In this document: positions 24,519 through 33,002 of the stretch, piece by piece
Numbering within the stretch: position 1 is the stretch's first letter
Layout of the letters: each line of letters begins with the position of its first letter
Assembly: GCF_004123675.1 (NCBI RefSeq)
Contig: NZ_CP035418.1
Span: 62,001-126,000 of the forward strand
DNA: 64,000 nucleotides
Direction of reading: 5' to 3'
DNA from: Leisingera sp. NJS204
Lineage (GTDB): Bacteria; Pseudomonadota; Alphaproteobacteria; Rhodobacterales; Rhodobacteraceae
Made by a program: the position numbers and the translations under genes
Notes under the pieces: model-generated
Seen by the model: the letters and a program-made list of their open reading frames with translations, nothing else
Database searches by the model: none
What the model was told of the DNA's origin: nothing

Positions 24519-26629
24519 CATGCGCCTCCTTTCTGGTCGTCTTTCTGATCCTGGATCAGGACGAGGTTGCCAATTGCGTCCACATGGGCAGAGAAATCCG
24601 CCGAGACCAGCGTGGTGGTTTGCGGTTCGGTGATCAGAGCGGGGCCGCAAACCTGGTCGCCGGGCCGCAAGCTGTCGCGCGGGACAAATGCTGCTTGCTT
24701 CACCGTGCCATCCACGTCGCAGGTGATCGGGCGGAAGGCTGCGGCACAGATGTTCTTGAGTTCCGGCGTTTCCGGCACCGCCGTGACCCCAGCGTCCGGC
24801 GTCGCCACCCGCACCGCCCAGTTCAGGATCTCGATCTTCATACCCGGCACCGGGCGCGAGAACTGCTTGGCGTACTCACGCTCAAACGCCGCGGTCAGGG
24901 GGCCACGATCCTCAGCCGTCAGATCGCGGTCCGGCAGGGTGATCTCAATCTCATGCCCCTGCCCGTTATAACGCATGAAGGCGGTGCGCCGGATCTCTGT
25001 TTCCGCGTCGCCAGCGCCCTGTGCCACCACCGATTTCGCCTCGTCGATCATCTGGGCAAACAGGCTGTTGATGCCGCCCAAACCCATGGTTTCGAGCAGC
25101 GAATAACGCGAGCGCACGATCTCGAAACTGACCGGCGCAAACAGGAACCCCACAGCCGACCCGACACCCGGGTTCGGCGGGATCAAGATGCGCGACACGC
25201 CTGCCGAGCGCGCCACCCGGCTTGCATGCAGCGGGCCGTTGCCGCCAAATGCAATCATGGTGCGCGGCCCCAGATCCTTGCCCGATTCCACGGCATGCAT
25301 CCGCCCGGCGCTGGCCATGCTTTCATCAACAATGCGGCTGACGCCATCGGCGGCGCCAACGCCGTCCAGCTCCAGCCGTGAACCGATCACCCGCCCCAGC
25401 GCCTCCTTGGAGGCTGCCGGGTCGATCTTGATAAACCCTTCGGCAAAAGTATCCGGCACGATGTAGCCCAGCGTAATGTCGCTGTCGGTCACCGTCGGTT
25501 CCGTCCCGCCGCGCCCGAACGCCACCGGGCCGGGTTCAGACCCCGCTGATTTCGGCCCCACGGTCAGCCGCCCCAGCCGGTCCACCCCGGCAATGGAGCC
25601 GCCGCCCGCACCAATCTCGATCATCTCGATCACCGGGATGCGCACCGGCATGCCCGACCCTTTGATGAACCGCGCCGCGCGGGCGATTTCAAACTGGCGC
25701 GAGGTTTGCGGGCGGGCGTTATCAATCAGGCACAGCTTGGCTGTGGTGCCGCCGACGTCGAATGACAAGACCTGATCCAGCCCCGCCTGTGCCGCGATAC
25801 GGGCGGCAAGGATTGCACCGCCGGCGGGTCCGCTCTCCACCAGCCGGACCGGAAAGCGCGCCGCGGTCTGGATGGTGCACATGCCGCCGCCGGCGGTCAT
25901 CATCAGGATCGGGCAGGTCACGCCTTCCGCCGCAAACTGGTCGGCAAAGCGCGCGAGGTAGGTCTCCATCAGCGGCTGGATACAGGCATTGGCCACGGTG
26001 GTGCAAAGCCGGTCGAATTCCCGCGCCTCGGGGCTGACCTCGGACGAGATCGACACCGTCAGGCCGGGACGGCGCTCAGCCAAGGCATCCCGCAGCCAGC
26101 GTTCATGATCCGGATTGGCGTAAGAATGCATCAGGCAGACCGCCACCGCATCAGCACTGCAGGCATCCAGCCCGGCAATCAGCGCGTCGACCGCGCTGTC
26201 CTCCATGCCGATCAGCACCTCGCCCGCGGCCGACATCCGTTCGCGGATGGTCAGCGCGCGTTCGCGCGGCACCAGCAGGCCGGGCTTTTCCAGATTGATG
26301 TCATACTGCGAATAACGCCGCTCATAGGCGATTTCCAGAATGTCCCGGAACCCCTCGGTGGTCACCGTCGCCACCGTTGCCCCGCGCCGCTCGATCAGCG
26401 CGTTGGTGGCCAGCGTGGTGCCATGGATGAAGCCCGTCACTTCCCCCAGAGAACGCCCCGATTGCGCCATCACCCGTGCGGCACCTTCCATGGCGCCGTC
26501 TGCCGGGTTCTGATGGGTGGTCAGGGTCTTGGCCGAGGCCAGAATCGTGTCTTCGCCCGCCACCAGAACAGTGTCGGTAAAGGTGCCGCCTATATCAATG
26601 GCAAGGCGCAGCGTGTTTGAGGCTGTCAT
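24518..26629 (-). CDS. hyuA: Hydantoinase A / oxoprolinase-type ATP-binding subunit
   Basis: A 703-residue HyuA-family protein. The N-terminus LRLAIDIGGTFTDTVLVAGED is the actin-like phosphate-binding loop, and a second one, VLSFDVGGTTAKLCLID, lies in the middle domain. It then shows MIEIGAGGGSIAGVD and the GPALITEPQTTTLV C-terminal region. The HyuA-HyuB pair uses ATP to hydrolyse lactam or hydantoin rings. It is the first gene of a leftward operon of four overlapping genes, and the operon promoter should be in the 262-bp gap up to 26891. N-methylhydantoin, hydantoins, oxoproline or another cyclic imide are possible substrates. Confidence 0.9.
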   Translation of the reverse strand: MTASNTLRLAIDIGGTFTDTVLVAGEDTILASAKTLTTHQNPADGAMEGAARVMAQSGRSLGEVTGFIHGTTLATNALIERRGATVATVTTEGFRDILEIAYERRYSQYDINLEKPGLLVPRERALTIRERMSAAGEVLIGMEDSAVDALIAGLDACSADAVAVCLMHSYANPDHERWLRDALAERRPGLTVSISSEVSPEAREFDRLCTTVANACIQPLMETYLARFADQFAAEGVTCPILMMTAGGGMCTIQTAARFPVRLVESGPAGGAILAARIAAQAGLDQVLSFDVGGTTAKLCLIDNARPQTSRQFEIARAARFIKGSGMPVRIPVIEMIEIGAGGGSIAGVDRLGRLTVGPKSAGSEPGPVAFGRGGTEPTVTDSDITLGYIVPDTFAEGFIKIDPAASKEALGRVIGSRLELDGVGAADGVSRIVDESMASAGRMHAVESGKDLGPRTMIAFGGNGPLHASRVARSAGVSRILIPPNPGVGSAVGFLFAPVSFEIVRSRYSLLETMGLGGINSLFAQMIDEAKSVVAQGAGDAETEIRRTAFMRYNGQGHEIEITLPDRDLTAEDRGPLTAAFEREYAKQFSRPVPGMKIEILNWAVRVATPDAGVTAVPETPELKNICAAAFRPITCDVDGTVKQAAFVPRDSLRPGDQVCGPALITEPQTTTLVSADFSAHVDAIGNLVLIQDQKDDQKGGA

Positions 26630-26850
26630 GTTTCATTCCAAAGTCTGCCTTTAGGGATCCGTCCAACGCCCGGTCAGGGCTGACAGACTTCAGGCAGCGA
26701 CCAGATTGCATCCGGTTGCGCGGCGATCCATGCGTTTGGGAATGAAGGTGTGCTTCATGCTTGTATTCTGCGGTGCAGCCCCTCGGACAGCTTGGCGGAT
26801 TGCGACATGTAAATTGTCTGATTGCGCCGCAAAACCCACAGGCAGCAGCC

Positions 26851-26886
26851 TTCCCCTCCCGGCAGCAAATTCCGCCGGAAGGGGAA
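26851..26886 (-). terminator. Hairpin after the aldehyde dehydrogenase gene
   Basis: A 13-bp stem with one mismatch (arms at 26851-26863 and 26874-26886, TTCCCCT…AGGGGAA outer part) encloses a 10-nt loop, 6 bp after the stop of the leftward dehydrogenase gene. No T-run follows, so it may only partly insulate hyuA. Confidence 0.5.
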
Positions 26887-26891
26887 ATGAC

Positions 26892-28313
26892 TTAGCCGAA
26901 GTGCAGGGTTTTGACTTCCTGATAGTCCTCCAGCCCCAGCATGCCGCCTTCGCGGCCGTTGCCGGACTGTTTGTAGCCGCCAAAAGGCGAGCCGTAGTTG
27001 AAGCCGCCGCCGTTGATATGCACGGCACCTGCCCGCAGGCGGGCGGCGACACGTTCCGCGCGTTCCGGGTTGCCGGTCTGCAAATAGGCCGCCAGGCCAT
27101 AAGGCGTGTCGTTGGCGATGCGGATGGCGTCTTCTTCATCCTCAAACGGGATGATCACCAGGACCGGGCCAAAGATCTCTTGCTGCGCGATCGCCATCCC
27201 GTTGGTCACATCGGCAAAAACCGTCGGGCGCACGTACCAGCCCTTGTCCAGCCCTTCGGGACGGCCCAGTCCGCCCGCCAGTACCGTGGCGCCTTCGTCA
27301 ATGCCCGTTTGGATCATCGACTGTACCCGGTCGAACTGGATGCGGTCGAACATCGGGCCGATGTGGCCGCCCTCCTGCGCAGGATCACCAACCGCCTGCC
27401 CTTCAGCTGCCGCCTTGGCAATCTCCAGCACTTGATCGTAACAGCTGCGCTCCACCAGCATCCGGGTCGGCGCGTCACAGCTTTGGCCGGTGTTATACAT
27501 GCACTCCAGCACCGAGGCCGTTACCTTCTCCGGCAGATCGGCATCGGCGAACACCAGGTTCGGGGACTTGCCCCCCAGTTCCAGCGTCACCCGTTTGACC
27601 GTTTCCGCGGAATCCTTGGCCACCGCAACGCCCGCCCGGGTTGAACCGGTAAAGGACATCATGTCCACGTCCCTGTGCCGCGACAGCCCCGCACCCACGG
27701 TTGGCCCGTCGCCATGGATCAGGTTGAACACACCGGCGGGATAGCCCGCATCATGGATCATCTGCGCATAGACCGCTGCCGACACCGGCGTGTGCTCTGA
27801 CGGTTTCAGCACGCAGGTGGACCCGGTCGCAAGCGCCGGCAGCACCTTCAGCGCGATCTGGTTCACCGGCCAGTTCCACGGCGTGATCAACCCGCAAACG
27901 CCAATCGGCTCGCGTACCAGAATGTCGCCGTTGGGCAGGGTTTCGCGCAGCTCCTGGGTTTTCAGCGCCTCAAGAATCCCCTCCAAATGGCCGATGCCCG
28001 CATCCGCCTGGGCGTCGCGCGCCATCGAGATCGGCGCGCCCATTTCCGCGCTCAATGCCTGCGCCATCTCCTCGCGGCGCGCGTTGCTGATCTCCAGCAA
28101 CCGCTCCAAAAGCGCGATCCGCTCATCGCGCGAAGTGCGGGAGAAACTCTCAAACGCCGCTTTGGCCGCCGCCACCGCGGCGTTCACATCCACTTCGTCG
28201 CCCAGGATTATTGTCCCGATCCGGCCCTCGGTCGCGGGGTTCAGAACCGGGAATTCGCGGCTGGAATGCGGTGTCACCCAGGCGCCGCCGATATAGAATT
28301 TTTGCAGGTCCAT
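26892..28313 (-). CDS. NAD(P)-dependent aldehyde dehydrogenase
   Basis: A 473-residue ALDH-superfamily protein. It shows the cofactor-binding TPWNWPVNQIALKVLPALATG, the glycine motif SFTGSTRAGV, the general-base glutamate in TLELGGKSPN and the catalytic cysteine in NTGQSCDAPTRMLVE. The C-terminal GGYKQSGNGREGG is typical of class-1/betaine-aldehyde-type enzymes. It oxidises an aldehyde to an acid in the cytoplasm. It lies upstream of the hyuA operon on the same strand, separated by 262 bp containing a hairpin, so a shared pathway is possible but not shown. Confidence 0.9.
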   Translation of the reverse strand: MDLQKFYIGGAWVTPHSSREFPVLNPATEGRIGTIILGDEVDVNAAVAAAKAAFESFSRTSRDERIALLERLLEISNARREEMAQALSAEMGAPISMARDAQADAGIGHLEGILEALKTQELRETLPNGDILVREPIGVCGLITPWNWPVNQIALKVLPALATGSTCVLKPSEHTPVSAAVYAQMIHDAGYPAGVFNLIHGDGPTVGAGLSRHRDVDMMSFTGSTRAGVAVAKDSAETVKRVTLELGGKSPNLVFADADLPEKVTASVLECMYNTGQSCDAPTRMLVERSCYDQVLEIAKAAAEGQAVGDPAQEGGHIGPMFDRIQFDRVQSMIQTGIDEGATVLAGGLGRPEGLDKGWYVRPTVFADVTNGMAIAQQEIFGPVLVIIPFEDEEDAIRIANDTPYGLAAYLQTGNPERAERVAARLRAGAVHINGGGFNYGSPFGGYKQSGNGREGGMLGLEDYQEVKTLHFG

Positions 28314-28701
28314 CAGATCAGTCTCACTTTTGCGTGGTGATTTCGGTTCAGAAGCTCAAGGAGCCGGGGCCGATGCGCCGGCACCGGGCGCACCTCAGCC
28401 GTTTCAGAAACAGTGGACGGGGGCCCTGCCGCCGTCAAGCGCAGGGACAGCCCTGCTGTAAACTCTTCCAGCCCTCCCGGGCTGCGCGTGCTGACACCGG
28501 AGAATGACCGGCCTGGCGCCGCGCCGGCACAGCAAAAACGGCAAGACGACATCATTTTGCGCAGTCCCCGGGTTGTGGGTTGCGCGCATCAGTGCCCGAC
28601 AAAGACGCCGATTGCGGCAGGAATCTGTTCGCGGCCCGCGCTGCCCGGTTTAGGTTTTTCAAAAGCCCGCACCAAAAAGACCGGGCGTCTAGAGGCAAGT
28701 C
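28314..28701. other. 388-bp divergent intergenic region
   Basis: Between the leftward aldehyde dehydrogenase and the rightward outer-membrane factor. Several short open frames run through it on both strands, but none has a ribosome site or a recognisable protein. It should hold both promoters. I see no strong palindrome or repeat. Confidence 0.5.
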
Positions 28702-30114
28702 ATGAGCAGATCCAAGTGGACAGCCCGTTGTGTGCTGCTGGCCGGGACCATCCTGTGCAGCTGCACCGTTGTTGGCGTTGACTACCAGCGCCCGGACTTT
28801 GCGGTGCCGGCGGCCTATTACCAATCCCGCAGCTATGCGACCGCGCAGGGCGCGGCTGAGACCTGGTGGCAGGGGCTGAACGATGCCACGCTGAACCGCA
28901 TGGTTGACGCAGGCCTGGCGCAAAACCTTGGCATCAAGGCCGCCCGCGAACGCCTGAAAGCCGCCGAAGCCCTGCGCCGCGGCAGCGGCCGGCCGCAGCA
29001 GGTCAGCGGCAGCCTGGAAGGCAGTTCGATCTTTTCGCGCCGCGAATCCCAGAACAATTCCTCCAGCCAGGATGTTGCCGAGGTTGGCGCAACCTACGTC
29101 TTTGACCTGTTCGGCGAATTCGAACGCCGCTCTGAACGCGCCGTTGCCGACCGGGACGCGCAGTTTTATCAGATGGCCACCACCCGGCTGGCGATCACCG
29201 ACGCGATCACCCGCACCTATATCCAGGCCCGCTTTTTCCAGCGCGGCGCAGCTGTCACCCGCAAGACGATCCGCCTGCGCGAACAGATACTGGGAACCGT
29301 GGTTGAACTGCAGGAAGCCCGCGCCGTGCTGGCGCTGGATGTGGAACGCACCAAACTGCAGGTTGCCAGTGCCAAGGCAGACCTGCCCGGCTTTATTGCC
29401 AGCTATGAATCCTCGGTGTTTGCCCTGGCCACCTTGCTGGACCGCGACGCGTCCGAAGTTTTTGCGATGATGAAGGGCAGCTACAGCCAGCCCTACCCGG
29501 CGACCAAGCCGGAACTGGGCGTGCCCGCCACCCTGCTGCGCAACCGCCCGGACATCCTGCTGGCCGAGGCCCAGCTGCGCAGCGCCACCGCCGATATCGG
29601 CGTCACCGAGGCGGAACTCTACCCGTCGCTGGAAATTACCGGCTCGGTGCAGGCGGTCCGGCATGTGCCCGATCTCTACTCCATCGGTCCGAGCCTGAAT
29701 TTCCCGCTGTTCAACCGTCCTGTGCTGCGTGCCTTCCACAAACGGGCCATCGCCGAGGCCAAAGCGACGGAGTACGATTACCGCGCAGCCGTGCGCGGCG
29801 CCGTTGAAGAAGTCCAGTCCCAGCAAAGCACGCTGCGCGCCGCCCGCCAGCGCACCGCGGCGCAGGTCCGGGCGGTCAATCTGGGCACCAAAGTTGCCGA
29901 TCTGGCGCGCGAAACCTTCACCGCCAGCGAAATCACCTTGTTCGACCTGCTCAACACCGAAGAAGCACTGCGTGCCAACGAGCTGAACCTGATCTCCGCC
30001 CGCCGTGACCTGGCGCTGGCCTGGGCCGGGCTGCAGATTTCACTGGGCAAAGGCTGGGCACCGGATCAAACCCCGGCCAGCGCAGCAGCAGCTTTGTCAG
30101 CAAAGGCTGAGTAA
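28702..30114 (+). CDS. Outer-membrane efflux lipoprotein, NodT/TolC family
   Basis: A 470-residue protein. A lipoprotein signal peptide ends at the cysteine of ILCSC (about C21). TolC-like repeats follow, with the OEP-family motifs ETWWQGLNDATLNRMVDAGL, LRNRPDILLAEAQLRSATADIGVTEAELYPSLEITGS and ASEITLFDLLNTEEALRANELNLISARRDLALAWAGL. Such proteins form the outer-membrane channel of RND or MFS tripartite pumps. No membrane-fusion or inner-membrane pump gene is adjacent, so its partners are encoded elsewhere. It is convergent with nqrM. Confidence 0.88.
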   Translation: MSRSKWTARCVLLAGTILCSCTVVGVDYQRPDFAVPAAYYQSRSYATAQGAAETWWQGLNDATLNRMVDAGLAQNLGIKAARERLKAAEALRRGSGRPQQVSGSLEGSSIFSRRESQNNSSSQDVAEVGATYVFDLFGEFERRSERAVADRDAQFYQMATTRLAITDAITRTYIQARFFQRGAAVTRKTIRLREQILGTVVELQEARAVLALDVERTKLQVASAKADLPGFIASYESSVFALATLLDRDASEVFAMMKGSYSQPYPATKPELGVPATLLRNRPDILLAEAQLRSATADIGVTEAELYPSLEITGSVQAVRHVPDLYSIGPSLNFPLFNRPVLRAFHKRAIAEAKATEYDYRAAVRGAVEEVQSQQSTLRAARQRTAAQVRAVNLGTKVADLARETFTASEITLFDLLNTEEALRANELNLISARRDLALAWAGLQISLGKGWAPDQTPASAAAALSAKAE

Positions 30115-30173
30115 CTTCAGGCGTCTTGTTCCGGTGCAGAGCAGGTTCAGCGCGGGATAGGTCCCGAGCGGTC

Positions 30174-30413
30174 TCAGGCCTGTTCCTGCTGCATCTGTTC
30201 GACCATCCGGCGCGCGCGCTTGCACTGCAGCTTGTCGCGCAGCGGGCTGTCGGGGTCGATGTCCTTCGAGCAGACCACGCATTTGTCGGCGCCCGAGATC
30301 GCATTCAGCCCGCCGCAGCTGCCCTTGATCTTCTTGCCCATCAGGATCACGCCCAGCGACATCCCCAGGGTGACGATCAGCAGCAGGATGAAGGCCAGAA
30401 GAAAGGTGCTCAT
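30174..30413 (-). CDS. nqrM: Na+-NQR maturation protein NqrM
   Basis: A 79-residue membrane protein: one N-terminal transmembrane helix (LLAFILLLIVTLGMSLGVILMG), then the cysteine motif GKKIKGSCGGLNAISGADKCVVCSKDI. NqrM is needed to assemble the iron centre between NqrD and NqrE. The four cysteines and length match the family. It follows apbE by 35 bp on the same strand, the usual apbE-nqrM order, but here the pair is separated from nqrABCDEF by yceI, marR and two small genes. Confidence 0.88.
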   Translation of the reverse strand: MSTFLLAFILLLIVTLGMSLGVILMGKKIKGSCGGLNAISGADKCVVCSKDIDPDSPLRDKLQCKRARRMVEQMQQEQA

Positions 30414-30448
30414 GTGTGGTCCCTCGCAGGATGGCTTGGTGCGCGGCT

Positions 30449-31483
30449 TCAGTTTCCGGTCAGCGCCTCGAATGCGCTGCTGGCAGTGGTCATATAGGCA
30501 TCCGCACCGGCTTGCACGTCCCGATCAATGAAAAACACGGCAAGTTTATGCTCTTGGGCAAGCTTAAGCCCGTTTTCGCGGCCCAAAACCAGCATCGCGG
30601 TGGCCCAGGCATCCGCCAGCATCGCGTTTTCCGCAATCACCGTGACAGAAGTGGTGCTGTGCGTCACCGGCCGCCCCGCCACCGGATCCAGGATATGGGA
30701 ATAGCGCGTGCCCTCATGCTCAAAGTAATTCCGGTAATCACCGGATGTCGCCAGCCCCAGATTGCTGACCGGCACAATCAGTTGCACCGTCTGCGCCGCC
30801 GCATCGGGTTTTTCGATGCCGATGCGCCATGCCTCGCCTTTGGCGTTTTCGCCCTTGGTCACCAAATCGCCGCCGATTTCCACCATGTAGTGCTCGATAC
30901 CGAACCCCTGCAAAGCCCCGGCCACCGCATCAACGCCATAGCCCTTGGCGATGGCGGACAGGTTGATGCCGGTGCCCGGCGCGGATTTCTTCAGCGTGCC
31001 CGCCGCAGCATCCAGCACCAGCAGCCGGGCCTGTCCCACATTTTCCAGCGCCTTGGCAATAGCGGCATCGGATGGCACCGGATCCTCGGGCTGGCGCGGG
31101 CCGAAGCCCCACAGCTCGATCAGCGGCCCCAGGGTCACGTCAAACTTGCCGCCTGTCTTTTCATGCACATCATTGGCCGCAGCCAGCACATGGGCAAACT
31201 CCGGCGACACCCGCACCGGCGCAGTGCTGCGCTCGGCCGAGAAGGTGGAGACCTCCGAGGCCGGATCCCAGTTCGACATCTTGGCATTGACTGCCGCCAG
31301 GGTGCCCTCCACCGCGGACCCCAGCGCCTCGGCGTCCAGATCCTCGCCAATCGCTATCACGCTGTAAGTGGTGCCCATGGTTTCACCCGACAGCCGCACC
31401 TCTTGCGGCGCGCTTTCGAACCAGCAGCCGGACACCGCCAGCACCGCGGGCAGGATCAGGGCAAACAAAAACCTTCTGGGCAT
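30449..31483 (-). CDS. apbE: FAD:protein FMN transferase
   Basis: A 344-residue lipoprotein (lipobox LAVSGC, about C20) of the ApbE family. It attaches FMN through a phosphoester bond to threonines in NqrB and NqrC. Family signatures include GETMGTTYSVI, MSNWDPASEVSTFS, GINLSAIAKGYGVDAVAGAL, YMVEIGGDLVTKG and the C-terminal YSHILDPVAGRPV. It acts in the periplasm. The target threonines are visible in the NqrB (FSGATALG) and NqrC (LAGATLTS) proteins of this window, so the gene is functionally tied to the nqr operon. Confidence 0.93.
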   Translation of the reverse strand: MPRRFLFALILPAVLAVSGCWFESAPQEVRLSGETMGTTYSVIAIGEDLDAEALGSAVEGTLAAVNAKMSNWDPASEVSTFSAERSTAPVRVSPEFAHVLAAANDVHEKTGGKFDVTLGPLIELWGFGPRQPEDPVPSDAAIAKALENVGQARLLVLDAAAGTLKKSAPGTGINLSAIAKGYGVDAVAGALQGFGIEHYMVEIGGDLVTKGENAKGEAWRIGIEKPDAAAQTVQLIVPVSNLGLATSGDYRNYFEHEGTRYSHILDPVAGRPVTHSTTSVTVIAENAMLADAWATAMLVLGRENGLKLAQEHKLAVFFIDRDVQAGADAYMTTASSAFEALTGN

Positions 31484-31559
31484 TGGTACATCTCCGGCGG
31501 CAAAACTGGCGCTGCTATGCCCCCGCCCTGCGCCAGAGTCAAATTTGGCGCACCAAGGA

Positions 31560-31748
31560 TCAGAACTTCAGCGGCACAAAAGCCAGCGCCAGCAGGCCCA
31601 AGGCGGCAGGCACCCCGAACAGCCAGGCCCGCAGCCGACCGTTCGGCGCTTCGCTCTTCCAGGTCTGCCGGTACATATGGCCGCAGACCACCACCAGGAA
31701 CACGGTCAGCGCACCGGTCACGGGGGTCAGATAAAGGGTGTCGAACAT
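31560..31748 (-). CDS. Small two-helix membrane protein, unknown
   Basis: A 62-residue protein with two hydrophobic helices (TPVTGALTVFLVVVCGHMY and LRAWLFGVPAALGLLALAFVPL) joined by a short polar loop (RQTWKSEAPNGR). I do not recognise it. It lies 76 bp upstream of apbE on the same strand and could be co-transcribed with apbE-nqrM, so a link to NQR assembly is possible but unsupported. Confidence 0.55.
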   Translation of the reverse strand: MFDTLYLTPVTGALTVFLVVVCGHMYRQTWKSEAPNGRLRAWLFGVPAALGLLALAFVPLKF

Positions 31749-31858
31749 GTTGTTTTCCGGCCTATGTTAGCGCTCGCGTCATTTCGCCCCTTCCCGGATC
31801 GTAATCCCGCGTTAAGATGAGCATATCACCTGATCCAGGATAGGAGGAGACCCGCGCA

Positions 31859-32383
31859 ATGGCACCGACCTCATACCAAGCTCCGATGCGGGGCGACAAG
31901 GAGGACAAGCACACATACAGCCAGTCCGCCGAGTCAAACCTGTCGCATTCGCAGACAACAGTGGCCAAGCTGCTGGAGGGCAAGGGCGATGCCATCTTTG
32001 CGGTGCGCCCCAATGATACCATCGGCCATGTGGTGGATGTGCTGAAGGAAAAGCACATCGGCGCGCTGGTGGTGACCGATCAGAACGGCGACCTGCAGGG
32101 CATCCTGTCGGAACGCGACATCGTGCGGCGGATGGCGGAAACGCCCGGCCACACCCTGCCGCAGGAAGTTTCGGCGCTGATGACCACAGCCGTCAAATCC
32201 TGCACCCCCGATGACTATCTGCATGACGTGCTGAAAACCATGAGCGAAGGCCGCTTCCGCCACATGCCAGTCCTGAAGGACGGCAAGCTGGCCGGCATGA
32301 TCACCGTGGGCGACGTGGTGAATTTCCGCCTGAAAGAGCTGGAATATGAAACCCTGCGGATGAAACAGATGATCGTCGGCTAA
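31859..32383 (+). CDS. CBS-domain protein
   Basis: A 174-residue protein with a polar N-terminal 35 residues and then two CBS motifs: VRPNDTIGHVVDVLKEKHIGALVVTDQNGDLQGILSERDIVRR and CTPDDYLHDVLKTMSEGRFRHMPVLKDGKLAGMITVGDVVNF. A CBS pair usually senses adenine nucleotides. It is a stand-alone protein with no effector domain. The ATG follows a good AGGAGG site. It is convergent with marR. Confidence 0.88.
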   Translation: MAPTSYQAPMRGDKEDKHTYSQSAESNLSHSQTTVAKLLEGKGDAIFAVRPNDTIGHVVDVLKEKHIGALVVTDQNGDLQGILSERDIVRRMAETPGHTLPQEVSALMTTAVKSCTPDDYLHDVLKTMSEGRFRHMPVLKDGKLAGMITVGDVVNFRLKELEYETLRMKQMIVG

Positions 32384-32393
32384 GGTTTTTGAC

Positions 32394-32423
32394 GGCGGCG
32401 GGTCACGGAAACGGCCCGCCGCC
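32394..32423. terminator. Hairpin between convergent CBS and marR genes
   Basis: GGCGGCGGG/CCCGCCGCC forms a perfect 9-bp stem with a 12-nt loop, 10 bp after the CBS stop and overlapping the 3' end of marR. A TTTTT run precedes it rather than following it on the + strand, so it is not a textbook terminator in either direction. Confidence 0.5.
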
Positions 32424-32846
32424 TGTTTCCTGCAGAATGGTCAGGAACGACTGAACATCTTCTGCTTCGGCCAGCGCCGCCATGCTGCGTTTGATTGCCG
32501 GTCCGTAGATCCCCCACATCCGCAGGCGCAGCGCTGCGCCAGCCGCGGTCAGGTGCAGCACCTTGCCGCGCCGGTCGTGTTCATAGACCGCTTCGCGCAC
32601 CAGACCCTGCTTTGCCATCTGTGCCAGGATGCGCGACAGGTTCGATTGCTCAAACAGCAGGTTCCTGGTCAGCTCAAAAGCACGCACCCCGCCGTCCCCC
32701 GCCAATTCGATCCCCCACAGCACGTCGTACCAGCGCATGCCGGGCAGCCCCGCCTCGCGCAGTTCCGTTTCAATATCCCGATGGGTCTGCCGGCAGGCCC
32801 GGTTCAGCAGGATCCATATCTCGGTTTCCCGTTTGCTCGGCGTCAT
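32403..32846 (-). CDS. MarR-family transcriptional regulator
   Basis: A 147-residue winged-helix regulator starting MTPSKRETEIWILLNRACRQTH. The DNA-binding part contains FELTRNLLFEQSNLSRILAQMAKQGLVREAVYEHDRRGKVLHLTAAG, the MarR recognition helix and DxR wing. The ATG at 32846 has no strong ribosome site, and a TTG two codons earlier is possible. A perfect 7-bp inverted repeat lies between this gene and the divergent yceI, suggesting control of both genes. Confidence 0.88.
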   Translation of the reverse strand: MTPSKRETEIWILLNRACRQTHRDIETELREAGLPGMRWYDVLWGIELAGDGGVRAFELTRNLLFEQSNLSRILAQMAKQGLVREAVYEHDRRGKVLHLTAAGAALRLRMWGIYGPAIKRSMAALAEAEDVQSFLTILQETGGGPFP

Positions 32847-32908
32847 AGGCAATCACGAATTGGTGAACGAAGCACGCGGCAGGCATTTTTGCATGCGGAT
32901 GCGGCGGA

Positions 32909-32928
32909 ATAGATGCCATAACATCTAT
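32909..32928. promoter_or_regulatory. Candidate MarR operator
   Basis: ATAGATG-CCATAA-CATCTAT is a perfect 7-bp inverted repeat with a 6-bp spacer (20 bp total), in the divergent marR-yceI gap. Size and position are typical of MarR operators. Confidence 0.55.
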
Positions 32929-33002
32929 ACGGGGTTCCGCGCCAGGATTGAACCCCGCAATTCAATACCGCCCCAAGGGCAAATCCAAACAGGGATACCG
33001 TC

